From the NCBI GenBank assembly GCA_021775275.1, contig JAJFIE010000481.1, positions 1 to 5,106 on the forward strand: a DNA stretch of 5,106 bases. The letters are read 5' to 3'. The stretch comes from Rhodospirillales bacterium. Lineage in GTDB: Bacteria; Pseudomonadota; Alphaproteobacteria; Rhodospirillales; Casp-alpha2. Within the stretch, counting starts at the first letter, position 1. Each line of letters begins with the position of its first letter. This document shows positions 1 to 5,106 of this stretch, one piece after another. The position numbers and the translations under genes are program-made. The notes under the pieces were generated by a model. It searched no databases. It saw only the letters and a program-made list of their open reading frames with translations, and had not been told where the DNA came from.

Positions 1-414
1 CCACTGCAGCAGGGCGCGCCACAGCAGGATCCCCGGTGGCGCCGTATCCAGACCGGTAATGACTGTTGATCCTGTCGTGGTCAGGCCGGACATGGCTTCA
101 AAAAAGGCATCGGTGTAGCTCATGTTCAGTTCGCTGTACCGCAAGGGCATGGCCGCGAAAATTGCCAAAAATATCCACGCCAGCGTGGTCATCAGGAAAG
201 CCTGACGGACCGTCAGTTTTGTTCCGCCCGAGTTGGACGCAAATGCCATGGCCACACCGACAAACAGGGTGACCCCTGCCGAAGCGGCAAATACCTGCCA
301 ATCGGAATTGCCTGCGAGCAAATCCACAATGGCGGGAATACACATAAAAACCGCTAAAGTGGTGAGCAAGATGCCGACGACCAGGAAGACAGGCCGGAAG
401 TCCATAGAGCGCAT
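1..414 (-). CDS. trkH: Trk potassium uptake protein TrkH, N-terminal part (runs off left edge)
   Basis: This is the membrane subunit of a Trk/Ktr-type potassium uptake system, which forms the K+ pathway in the inner membrane and normally works with the cytoplasmic NAD-binding regulator TrkA (not in the window). The visible 138 residues hold three hydrophobic segments (roughly residues 9-34, 39-60 and 68-92). A first pore loop follows, in which TDAFFEAMSGLTTTGSTVI (about 101-119) carries the TTTG selectivity-filter signature of the SKT superfamily. The family is about 480 residues long, so roughly 70% lies beyond base 1. An in-frame TGA bounds the reading frame upstream. Possible starts are GTG at 423, ATG at 414 and ATG at 405. 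I chose 414 because a weak GAAAAG lies 10 bases before it, but 405 would give the usual beginning MDFRPV. Family assignment is firm; the start is not. Confidence 0.93.
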   Translation of the reverse strand, partial: MRSMDFRPVFLVVGILLTTLAVFMCIPAIVDLLAGNSDWQVFAASAGVTLFVGVAMAFASNSGGTKLTVRQAFLMTTLAWIFLAIFAAMPLRYSELNMSYTDAFFEAMSGLTTTGSTVITGLDTAPPGILLWRALLQW

Positions 415-481
415 GCCGGACACGCTTTTCTTGTTGATTCAACGAATTGAGTAGCGAACCATTGGCCCGCTGGACGAAGAC

Positions 482-534
482 TGGACCGACGATGCTGTCG
501 GGTCAAGTGTCTGGTCCACTGGCAAGTGGCCAGT
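482..534. repeat. Overlapping inverted repeats in the trkH / TerB-like intergenic region
   Basis: Several complementary arms compete for the same bases. CTGGTCCACT (511-520) pairs with AGTGGCCAG (525-533), giving nine pairs with one bulged T and a GGCA loop. ACTGG (518-522) can instead pair with CCAGT (530-534). TGGACC (482-487) is the exact complement of GGTCCA (513-518). CCGAC (486-490) pairs with GTCGG (497-501). No T-run follows on either strand, so a classical intrinsic terminator is unlikely. If it is transcribed, the minus-strand RNA would be the leader of trkH. The pairings are seen directly; any regulatory role is inference. Confidence 0.4.
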
Positions 535-544
535 TGTCAGGTTA

Positions 545-574
545 TTGCAGGGGTGAGAATGGTATTATTACAAT
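545..574 (+). promoter_or_regulatory. Possible sigma-70-type promoter for the TerB-like gene
   Basis: TTGCAG (545-550) and TACAAT (569-574) are separated by 18 bases. The -10 matches the consensus at five of six positions and the -35 at three of six. Transcription would start near 581, leaving a leader of about 84 bases before the ATG at 665. The surrounding stretch (561-585) is the most AT-rich part of this intergenic region. The weak -35 makes this tentative. Confidence 0.35.
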
Positions 575-652
575 AGTAGTAAAAACGGGGTACTCTTGGG
601 GAGGTGTTCAGGATTGCCCGCCGCGATACGACAGGTGGTTAATCATGCGCAT

Positions 653-659
653 GGAGGAG
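653..659 (+). promoter_or_regulatory. Ribosome binding site that fixes the TerB-like start
   Basis: GGAGGAG lies 5 bases before the ATG at 665. The frame stays open further upstream (to about 596), but only the ATG at 665 has this near-perfect Shine-Dalgarno, so the shorter reading is preferred. Confidence 0.75.
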
Positions 660-664
660 ACGGC

Positions 665-1270
665 ATGGGTTCTGATGAAGATGATAAAAATGCGCCAGAG
701 TTGACCGAGGAGTCGCAAGATACCGCCACGAATTCTGCTGACAAAACAAGTGATGGCGCAGGCGGTGATGAGCAGGAGGTGATGACCCTGAAGGCCGATA
801 TCATGTCGTCGCCGCTGTTTATCCTTGTGACATTAATGGCTTACATAGCAGAGGCTGGCGGCAGGGATATCCCCATGGAGCAAAAAGCGGAATTCCTCAC
901 GATCCTGCGGAAACATGTAAAGAAACAGGATATTACCGAAAAAGAACTGCAGTTGATGGTGCGCGATGGCTTCGAAGAAACTCTCCGCATCGAATTCAGA
1001 ACCTATCTGGAAAATGTTACGCCCAATCTCACATACGCGCAGCGACTTTCCATTGTCGCCAATCTTTATAATATGATGATGGTCGATGGTGAACTTCTTG
1101 ATGGTGAGGAGTCCAGGGTTGATCTTTGCCGACGCACTTTTCAGTTGGATCCGGGCGTCACCCGGCAGATCCGGCGTGTTCTGCTTTTAAAGAATGACAC
1201 CTCTGTTTTCCTCAATCCCGGGCATCCAAGCAACGATCCGAGTTTCAGCTTTAGTGTTACTCATTCATGA
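665..1270 (+). CDS. TerB-family (tellurite resistance B-like) protein
   Basis: A 201-residue, probably cytoplasmic protein. Residues 1-40 are rich in D, E, S, T and G with no hydrophobic segment and look disordered. Residues about 45-180 form a helical TerB-like domain: an N-terminal part with LVTLMAYIAEAGG (55-67), and a C-terminal part with YAQRLSIVANLYNMMMVDGE (124-143), followed by an acidic DGEE and ending with VLLLKND (172-178). Paired D/E-x-E motifs of this kind suggest metal binding in TerB. TerB-like proteins are linked to tellurite resistance and envelope stress, but many, like this one, are isolated from any ter cluster, so resistance to tellurite should not be assumed. The tail after 180 (polar and aromatic) is unassigned. 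The gene is divergent from trkH and convergent with apaG, with 19 bases between the two stop codons. Domain call fairly firm, role unknown. Confidence 0.8.
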   Translation: MGSDEDDKNAPELTEESQDTATNSADKTSDGAGGDEQEVMTLKADIMSSPLFILVTLMAYIAEAGGRDIPMEQKAEFLTILRKHVKKQDITEKELQLMVRDGFEETLRIEFRTYLENVTPNLTYAQRLSIVANLYNMMMVDGELLDGEESRVDLCRRTFQLDPGVTRQIRRVLLLKNDTSVFLNPGHPSNDPSFSFSVTHS

Positions 1271-1289
1271 GACAACAACTTCGCCCGTC

Positions 1290-1697
1290 TCAGTGCACTG
1301 CCGCTATCTGATGAGGGCAATCCAGTGAAAATGCCGGAACAACGGCATCAAATTCATCCCCTTCATTGGTCTGCATATGGTAGGAGCCGCTCATGATCCC
1401 GGACGGCGTGCCAAGGGGGGTGCCGCTGGTATATTCAAACGCATCACCCGGAATCAGGATGGGTTGCTCGCCAACAACGCCGTTACCCTTAACCTCCTGC
1501 ACATTCCCGCCGCCATCCATGATACGCCAATGCCGGGTTAGCAGTTGTACGGTTTCCGTCCCGTGGTTTTCAATTCGGACATGATAGGCCCATACATAGT
1601 GGCCTTCATCGGGAACAGACTGTTCCTCCAGATAGGTAGGTTCCACCAATATGGTGATGGCGCGGGTGGTTTCTGAGTATGGAGTGTTCTGTGTCAT
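1290..1697 (-). CDS. apaG: ApaG protein (DUF525, Co2+/Mg2+ efflux-associated)
   Basis: A 135-residue protein of the ApaG family, a small cytoplasmic protein with a fibronectin-III-like beta-sandwich. In Salmonella the homologue CorD affects cobalt resistance and Mg2+ efflux; the biochemical role is still unclear. The family signature is intact: YVWAYHVRIEN (34-44), RHWRIMDGGG (55-64) and GNGVVGEQPILIPGDAFEYT (71-90), followed by SGTPLGTPSGIMSGSYHM (91-108). Length is slightly above the usual 125-130. The reading frame continues upstream to a TTG at 1733, but the ATG at 1697 gives the family-like length, and no convincing Shine-Dalgarno favours either. It lies 81 bases downstream of the phosphoesterase gene on the same strand with no terminator seen between them, so read-through from that operon is possible. 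In many bacteria apaG sits beside ksgA/apaH, which are absent here. Confidence 0.93.
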   Translation of the reverse strand: MTQNTPYSETTRAITILVEPTYLEEQSVPDEGHYVWAYHVRIENHGTETVQLLTRHWRIMDGGGNVQEVKGNGVVGEQPILIPGDAFEYTSGTPLGTPSGIMSGSYHMQTNEGDEFDAVVPAFSLDCPHQIAAVH

Positions 1698-1778
1698 GCC
1701 GAGAGTGTCATACAGTGTGGGAGCAAAATACAAGGCCTGAATGACGCTAAAAGCGAAACAGAGTATTACGACGCCTGA

Positions 1779-2663
1779 TCAAGCGGCATTCAGGGACCCT
1801 CGTGGCCATATAATGCTCTTTTCGTTGAGTTCAAGGCCTTGTCGCGCCCGTTCATAATCCGGCAGGACATCCATATTCGGCCACAGGCCGGTTTCCAGCG
1901 CATTTGCGTAGGCATCGGCCAATTGTGCTTCCCGCATGGCGAGGGCGGCCGATGAAGCATCGAATTGAAGTGGCTCCAGATGGACGTTCAAGGCCCCATT
2001 TTCAGGTGTGATGACGGCGAACCACCCACGTTGAGTGCCATCATTGGCAGGCATGCCGATAACGCCTGCGTTCACCCAAAAACGCTCACCCGGTAACGTT
2101 TGGGCAAACGGCATGCCACAATGCCCGGCGATGATTCCGTCACATCCGAGCGCGTCGAGACTGGCAGCTTTCTGTCGGGCGTCGGTTGATTCAAAGACCC
2201 AACCGCTGATGTCAGATGCCGAGCCATGAATAAAGGCAAGAGATCGGCCTTCCAGTTGAGCCAGGATACACCGTGGTCGCGTCCGCAGCCATGCCCGGTC
2301 ATCGTCGTTCAGCAGTTCGTCCGTATAGGCGTACCATTGACGCGACAGGATGTCGCAGGCGGTATTTTCTTCAAACCCGCAGCCGCAGTCATCCAGTTGG
2401 AAGCCCAAAGATTCCTCGCAATTCCCCATGACAACATGCGCGCCGGACGCCCTGATTGCCGCGATCGTTTCCACCGGATTTGCGCAATAGGCGACAACAT
2501 CGCCCGTACAGACGGTCCGTTCAGGCGGGATTTTGCGATGGTGTGCCACCTCCAGCATGGCCTGTGTCGCTTGCAGATTGGAATAAGGCCCGCCGAAAAC
2601 CAATATCGGTTCATCAATGACGCCAAGATCAAGAGTGGAATTTTCAGAGGATGCGCTGTTCAT
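1779..2663 (-). CDS. Calcineurin-like metallophosphoesterase homologue with altered metal site
   Basis: A 294-residue protein with no signal peptide. The order of motifs is that of the YfcE/ApaH-like calcineurin phosphoesterase fold. Motif 1 reads VFGGPYSNLQA (22-32) where active members have D-x-H-G-N. Motif 2 is CTGDVVAYC (52-60) with the usual GD. Motif 3 is MGNCEES (79-85) in place of GNH[DE]. Motif 4 is FIHGS (144-148). Motif 5 is AGHCG (179-183) in place of GHxH, followed by WVNAGVIGMP (196-205), which resembles the normal NPGSVG segment. Between motifs 3 and 4 is a cysteine-bearing stretch, DDCGCGF (91-97) with C103. Asp55, Asn81, His146 and His181 survive as possible ligands; the motif 1 Asp and His and the second His of GHxH are gone. 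It may bind a different metal, use cysteine ligands or be non-catalytic. The start lies 9 bases after the radical SAM stop, so the two are co-transcribed and probably translationally coupled. Fold call firm, function unknown. Confidence 0.85.
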   Translation of the reverse strand: MNSASSENSTLDLGVIDEPILVFGGPYSNLQATQAMLEVAHHRKIPPERTVCTGDVVAYCANPVETIAAIRASGAHVVMGNCEESLGFQLDDCGCGFEENTACDILSRQWYAYTDELLNDDDRAWLRTRPRCILAQLEGRSLAFIHGSASDISGWVFESTDARQKAASLDALGCDGIIAGHCGMPFAQTLPGERFWVNAGVIGMPANDGTQRGWFAVITPENGALNVHLEPLQFDASSAALAMREAQLADAYANALETGLWPNMDVLPDYERARQGLELNEKSIIWPRGSLNAA

Positions 2664-2672
2664 TGTACTACT

Positions 2673-3632
2673 CTAACCAGCGCTACACGATGCGCCCCCA
2701 AGGACACAAAATCGTGCACAATGTGGATGGTTCAGTTTAACCGCCCGCGCGCTATCGGACAATTTCCTACCCAGTTCAAACTGCGCGTCATAAGGCAGCA
2801 GCGTGCATGGCACGACAACCGGAGTATTCGCACCCTTACGTTTGACCACCATTCGCGATGTCGAACACATCATGCTTTCCGGATTCACACCCAATATATT
2901 CCAGCAATGAACAGTGATTTCCGGAACATCCTGTGTTTCATCCATTTCGGGGAACAAAACCAGTTGTCCGGGATCATCAGCATCAACCGGGATGCCTTCG
3001 CGTTGGAACAGATCGGCATAGCCCTTGCGAGCAATATCCATATTCTCGCCCCACATGGTGCGCCCGGCGACAGCAACCCGGAAACCGTTCTGCGACAACC
3101 ATTTCAGACCCTGCATCATTGGAGCCCACGTATCTTCGCCCCTGATGTCTTCATGGTGCGCGGGTGTGTAGTGATCAATTGAAACCCGAATGGTCAGGGC
3201 ATCTCCATGACGATCATGAATAGCCTTCAGCGCAGTTCGTTTGTTCAGGAGAGGCTTCATGGCATTGGAAAGGACTAACGCCCGATAACCGCGCGACAGC
3301 GAACTTTCCAGCATGGTCAGCAAGTCCCTGTTCATAAACGGCTCGCCACCCGTGAATGCGATTTCTTCTACCGGCCAATCAGCCCCGGCGATCTCGTCGA
3401 GATAGGCATCAACCTCTGCGGCGGTGATATAGGCAAGGCTGTCGTTTGTCGGGCTGGAATCCATGTAACAGCTTTTGCAGGTGATGTTGCACAGGCTGCC
3501 GGTGTTGAACCAGAGCGTACGCAATTGGGTCAGGGCGACAACGGCGCGTTGCTCCCCCTTGGCCGTCCGGTCCGGGTGAGTGAATTTCCCCGGATCCAGC
3601 GCTGGTGCGGTTACGAGTGCTGACTGCGACAT
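2673..3632 (-). CDS. Radical SAM protein with cysteine-rich C-terminus
   Basis: A 319-residue radical SAM enzyme of the MoaA/COG0535 type. C48, C52 and C55 form the CX3CX2C motif (CNITCKSC) that holds the [4Fe-4S] cluster binding S-adenosylmethionine. FTGGEPF (93-99) is the SAM-binding GGEP motif, and VSIDHY (150-155) lies where a later barrel strand is expected. The C-terminal part adds C243, C256, C276 and then C305, C309 and C316 in a tail ending CARFCVLGGASCSAG. Such cysteines could hold one auxiliary Fe-S cluster, as in SPASM or Twitch domains, but the spacing is not a classical SPASM pattern. The substrate is unknown. The ATG at 3632 is preceded by GAGAAG at a 5-base spacing. It is first in an operon with the phosphoesterase homologue 9 bases downstream. 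A palindrome 22-37 bases before the start may be its operator. Enzyme class firm, reaction unassigned. Confidence 0.9.
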   Translation of the reverse strand: MSQSALVTAPALDPGKFTHPDRTAKGEQRAVVALTQLRTLWFNTGSLCNITCKSCYMDSSPTNDSLAYITAAEVDAYLDEIAGADWPVEEIAFTGGEPFMNRDLLTMLESSLSRGYRALVLSNAMKPLLNKRTALKAIHDRHGDALTIRVSIDHYTPAHHEDIRGEDTWAPMMQGLKWLSQNGFRVAVAGRTMWGENMDIARKGYADLFQREGIPVDADDPGQLVLFPEMDETQDVPEITVHCWNILGVNPESMMCSTSRMVVKRKGANTPVVVPCTLLPYDAQFELGRKLSDSARAVKLNHPHCARFCVLGGASCSAG

Positions 3633-3653
3633 GTTCTCTTCTCAGTGTGACGA

Positions 3654-3669
3654 TACTAGAAGTCTAGTA
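3654..3669. promoter_or_regulatory. 16-base inverted repeat, possible operator of the radical SAM operon
   Basis: TACTAGA-AG-TCTAGTA has two perfect 7-base arms around a 2-base centre. It ends 21 bases before the ATG of the radical SAM gene and lies in the intergenic region shared with the divergent tRNA. It contains two CTAG tetranucleotides, which are usually scarce in proteobacterial DNA. The size and symmetry suit a dimeric repressor or activator. No regulator gene is adjacent, and I do not recognise the sequence as a known box. The symmetry is seen directly; the operator role is inference. Confidence 0.45.
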
Positions 3670-3761
3670 AATCAATTGACGCCTTTGGTTAAATCACATT
3701 TTCGTAATGTATTGAAGTTGAAGGAATACGGAGAGCCCACGAAGTAAAGACTGCGCTGCTC

Positions 3762-3790
3762 TTGCGTGTGATCCAGTGTTTCCCTATACC
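3762..3790 (+). promoter_or_regulatory. Likely promoter of tRNA-Gly
   Basis: TTGCGT (3762-3767) and TATACC (3785-3790) are separated by exactly 17 bases. The -10 box ends 10 bases before the mature tRNA, so transcription would start about 4 bases upstream of it. The hexamers are imperfect, but the spacing and position fit a short-leader tRNA promoter. Confidence 0.5.
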
Positions 3791-3800
3791 AGGATGAAGT

Positions 3801-3875
<75 letters not shown>

Positions 3876-3904
3876 TCCAATCCTGTCTTCGCCACCCAAC
3901 TGGT

Positions 3905-4285
3905 TTAGCGCGATTCCCATATCGTCCGAATTTGATCTGACAGGGCTATCGGATCGAAAGGTTTGGCGATAACGTCGATAGCGCCGACTTCCTTAAAACG
4001 GTTCACCTCGGACGGCATGGCCTTTGCCGTCAAAAAGATCACCGGTGTTTCTTTCAGGCTATCAATCTCACGGAGTTTTTTCAGGGTTTCCGGGCCATCA
4101 AGCCCCGGCATCATGACATCGAGTAAAATGAGGTCCGGTGCAGCGCCTGGCGCAATGTCAACGGCTTCAAGGCCTGAACTACACAGCACTATCTCAAACC
4201 CGCCGATGGTTTCGAGCGCCATCTGGGCGACGGCCTGAATATCGGGTTCGTCCTCCGCGTATAGAATTTTTCTCAACTCCGCCAA
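3905..4285 (-). CDS. Single-domain CheY-like response regulator
   Basis: A 126-residue protein consisting of a receiver domain with no output domain. Expected phosphorylation-site residues are all present: E11/D12 in YAEDEPD, the phospho-acceptor D56 in LILLDVMMPGLDG (about 52-64), T86 in VIFLTAK and K108 in IAKPFDP. It should be phosphorylated by a histidine kinase and act through protein contact, for example in a phosphorelay or on motility or another signalling protein. No kinase is in the window, so it is an orphan here. The start is probably TTG at 4285 (MAELRKILYAEDE), preceded by AAGGAG at a 6-base spacing. An in-frame TTG at 4300, 10 bases after GGAGGT, would add five residues. No ATG is in frame near the N-terminus. 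It follows the S-formylglutathione hydrolase gene on the same strand after 120 bases, so it is probably a separate unit. Which pathway it serves cannot be told from the sequence. Confidence 0.92.
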   Translation of the reverse strand: MAELRKILYAEDEPDIQAVAQMALETIGGFEIVLCSSGLEAVDIAPGAAPDLILLDVMMPGLDGPETLKKLREIDSLKETPVIFLTAKAMPSEVNRFKEVGAIDVIAKPFDPIALSDQIRTIWESR

Positions 4286-4291
4286 TTCATT

Positions 4292-4297
4292 CTCCTT
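4292..4297 (-). promoter_or_regulatory. Ribosome binding site supporting a TTG start of the response regulator
   Basis: On the minus strand AAGGAG sits 6 bases before the TTG at 4285. A second Shine-Dalgarno-like GGAGGT lies at 4311-4316, 10 bases before the alternative in-frame TTG at 4300. An ATG at 4290 is out of frame and one base from AAGGAG, so it is not a usable start. The inner TTG is preferred on spacing and on length compared with the family. Confidence 0.55.
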
Positions 4298-4405
4298 CAA
4301 TCAAAGTCGTACCTCCACGCGGCAGGACCGACAGATACCTACCCATATGTAGGGTTACTTCTTCGTCATGTCACCATATAAGACCGGAAATGCTCTAACT
4401 GCGAT

Positions 4406-5106
4406 CTAATCCAACAGTGCATGGGCGTGATGAGCCATATGATCGCCAATGAAGGATGAAATGAAATAGTAAGAATGGTCGTATCCGGATTGCATGCGAA
4501 CGGTGACCGGTTGTCCGACGACATCACAGGCTTGCTGGAACAGATGTGGCTTCAGCTGTTCATCCAGGAAGTTATCCGCATCACCCTGATCAATGAGGAT
4601 ACCGCCATCAAATCGTGCGCCCGATTCAATCAGATGCGTGGCGTCATATTGCCGCCACAGTGTGCGATCTGGACCCAGGTAATTTGTAAACGCCTTTTCG
4701 CCCCACGGGCATTGCATGGGTGCAACGATCGGTGAAAACGCGGATACTGACCGGAATGTGTCCGGATTTTTCAGCGCAATGGTCAGGGCTCCATGCCCCC
4801 CCATGGAATGTCCCGAAATACCCTGAGCGTCGGCACGGGCCGGAAAGTTCTTGAAGATCAGCGCAGGCAACTCACCTGTCACATAATCATACATATGGAA
4901 GTGTTCCGCCCATGGATGCTCTGTGGCGTTCAGATAGAACCCGGCGCCCTGGCCGAAGTCATATGCCTCATCATCGGACACTTCTTCACCCCGTGGGCTG
5001 GTATCCGGTGCGACAATGACCAGACCATGCTCCGCCGCATAACGCTGCGCACCGGCCTTGACGGTGAAATTCTCTTCCGTGCAGGTCAGGCCGGAGAGCC
5101 AGAACA
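4406..5106 (-). CDS. fghA: S-formylglutathione hydrolase, N-terminus cut by right edge
   Basis: This alpha/beta-hydrolase (esterase D family) hydrolyses S-formylglutathione to formate and glutathione, the last step of glutathione-dependent formaldehyde detoxification in the cytoplasm. The 232 visible residues begin with [13 protein letters not shown], the typical segment near residue 47 of the family, so about 45 residues lie outside the window (family length about 280). The nucleophile serine is in GHSMGGHGA (fragment 98-106, S100), the catalytic aspartate lies in DQGDADNFL (172-180), and the histidine is H210 in GYDHSYYFI. The cysteine in LTCT matches a conserved, redox-sensitive cysteine near the active site of this family. 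A GTG at 4981 could be mistaken for a start, but the frame is clearly coding upstream of it ([11 protein letters not shown]). The usual partner, a class III alcohol dehydrogenase, is not visible and may lie beyond the edge. Confidence 0.95.
   Translation of the reverse strand, partial: FWLSGLTCTEENFTVKAGAQRYAAEHGLVIVAPDTSPRGEEVSDDEAYDFGQGAGFYLNATEHPWAEHFHMYDYVTGELPALIFKNFPARADAQGISGHSMGGHGALTIALKNPDTFRSVSAFSPIVAPMQCPWGEKAFTNYLGPDRTLWRQYDATHLIESGARFDGGILIDQGDADNFLDEQLKPHLFQQACDVVGQPVTVRMQSGYDHSYYFISSFIGDHMAHHAHALLD

Noticed and set aside
98..442. A 114-codon minus-strand open frame over the trkH start
   Set aside because: It is cysteine- and histidine-rich with no family resemblance. The neighbouring minus frame gives a clear TrkH with membrane segments and the TTTG filter.
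447..704. A possible 85-residue gene on the plus strand in the intergenic region
   Set aside because: It begins at TTG without a good ribosome site, overlaps the start of the TerB-like gene and its product resembles nothing.
1268..1292. TGAGAC / GTCTCA inverted repeat spanning the convergent stops of the TerB-like gene and apaG
   Set aside because: Six pairs around a 13-base loop with no T-run on either strand, too weak to call a bidirectional terminator.
2226..3182. A 318-codon plus-strand open frame opposite the radical SAM and phosphoesterase genes
   Set aside because: It spans the junction of two well-supported minus-strand genes, is arginine/histidine/proline-rich and has no recognisable domain, so it is an antisense shadow.
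3676..3710. TTGACG as a -35 box for a plus-strand promoter
   Set aside because: No acceptable -10 box lies at 16-18 bases; the TTGCGT/TATACC pair nearer the tRNA has proper spacing.
4338..4353. CCTAC / GTAGG hairpin between fghA and the response regulator gene
   Set aside because: Only five pairs and no T-run in the direction of transcription, so it is not supported as a terminator.

Overview
The window looks like ordinary chromosome from an alphaproteobacterium, tentatively a marine Rhodospirillales/Thalassospira-like organism. The basis is moderate GC, tightly packed genes, the style of the TrkH, ApaG, TerB-like and single-domain response regulator proteins, and glutathione-dependent formaldehyde detoxification. 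This placement rests on protein resemblance only. No transposase, integrase, CRISPR array or phage gene is visible.

Layout, left to right. (1) 1-414, minus: N-terminal part of the potassium transporter subunit TrkH, running off the left edge. (2) 415-664: a divergent intergenic region of about 250 bases with overlapping inverted repeats (482-534), a possible promoter (545-574) and a strong Shine-Dalgarno. (3) 665-1270, plus: a TerB-like protein with an acidic N-terminal tail. (4) 1290-1697, minus: ApaG, convergent with the TerB-like gene. (5) 1779-3632, minus: a tight two-gene operon, a radical SAM enzyme followed after 9 bases by a calcineurin-like phosphoesterase homologue with an altered metal site. 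(6) 3633-3800: a divergent intergenic region with a 16-base near-perfect palindrome in front of the radical SAM gene and a likely promoter for the tRNA. (7) 3801-3875, plus: tRNA-Gly(CCC). (8) 3905-4285, minus: a stand-alone CheY-like receiver protein that probably starts at TTG. (9) 4406-5106, minus: S-formylglutathione hydrolase, lacking its N-terminus at the right edge.

Most of these are independent housekeeping or stress genes. The exception is the radical SAM/phosphoesterase pair. The radical SAM protein has a canonical CX3CX2C motif plus six further cysteines in its C-terminal part. Its partner keeps the phosphoesterase fold signature, but the first motif (normally D-x-H) reads GGPYSN, the GNH[DE] motif reads GNCE and the GHxH motif reads GHCG. 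A cysteine-rich insert (CGC) is also present. I believe homologous pairs occur in other alphaproteobacteria, but I know of no assigned function. It is the best candidate here for an undescribed system, probably a modification or metal-related pathway, with a possible operator just upstream.
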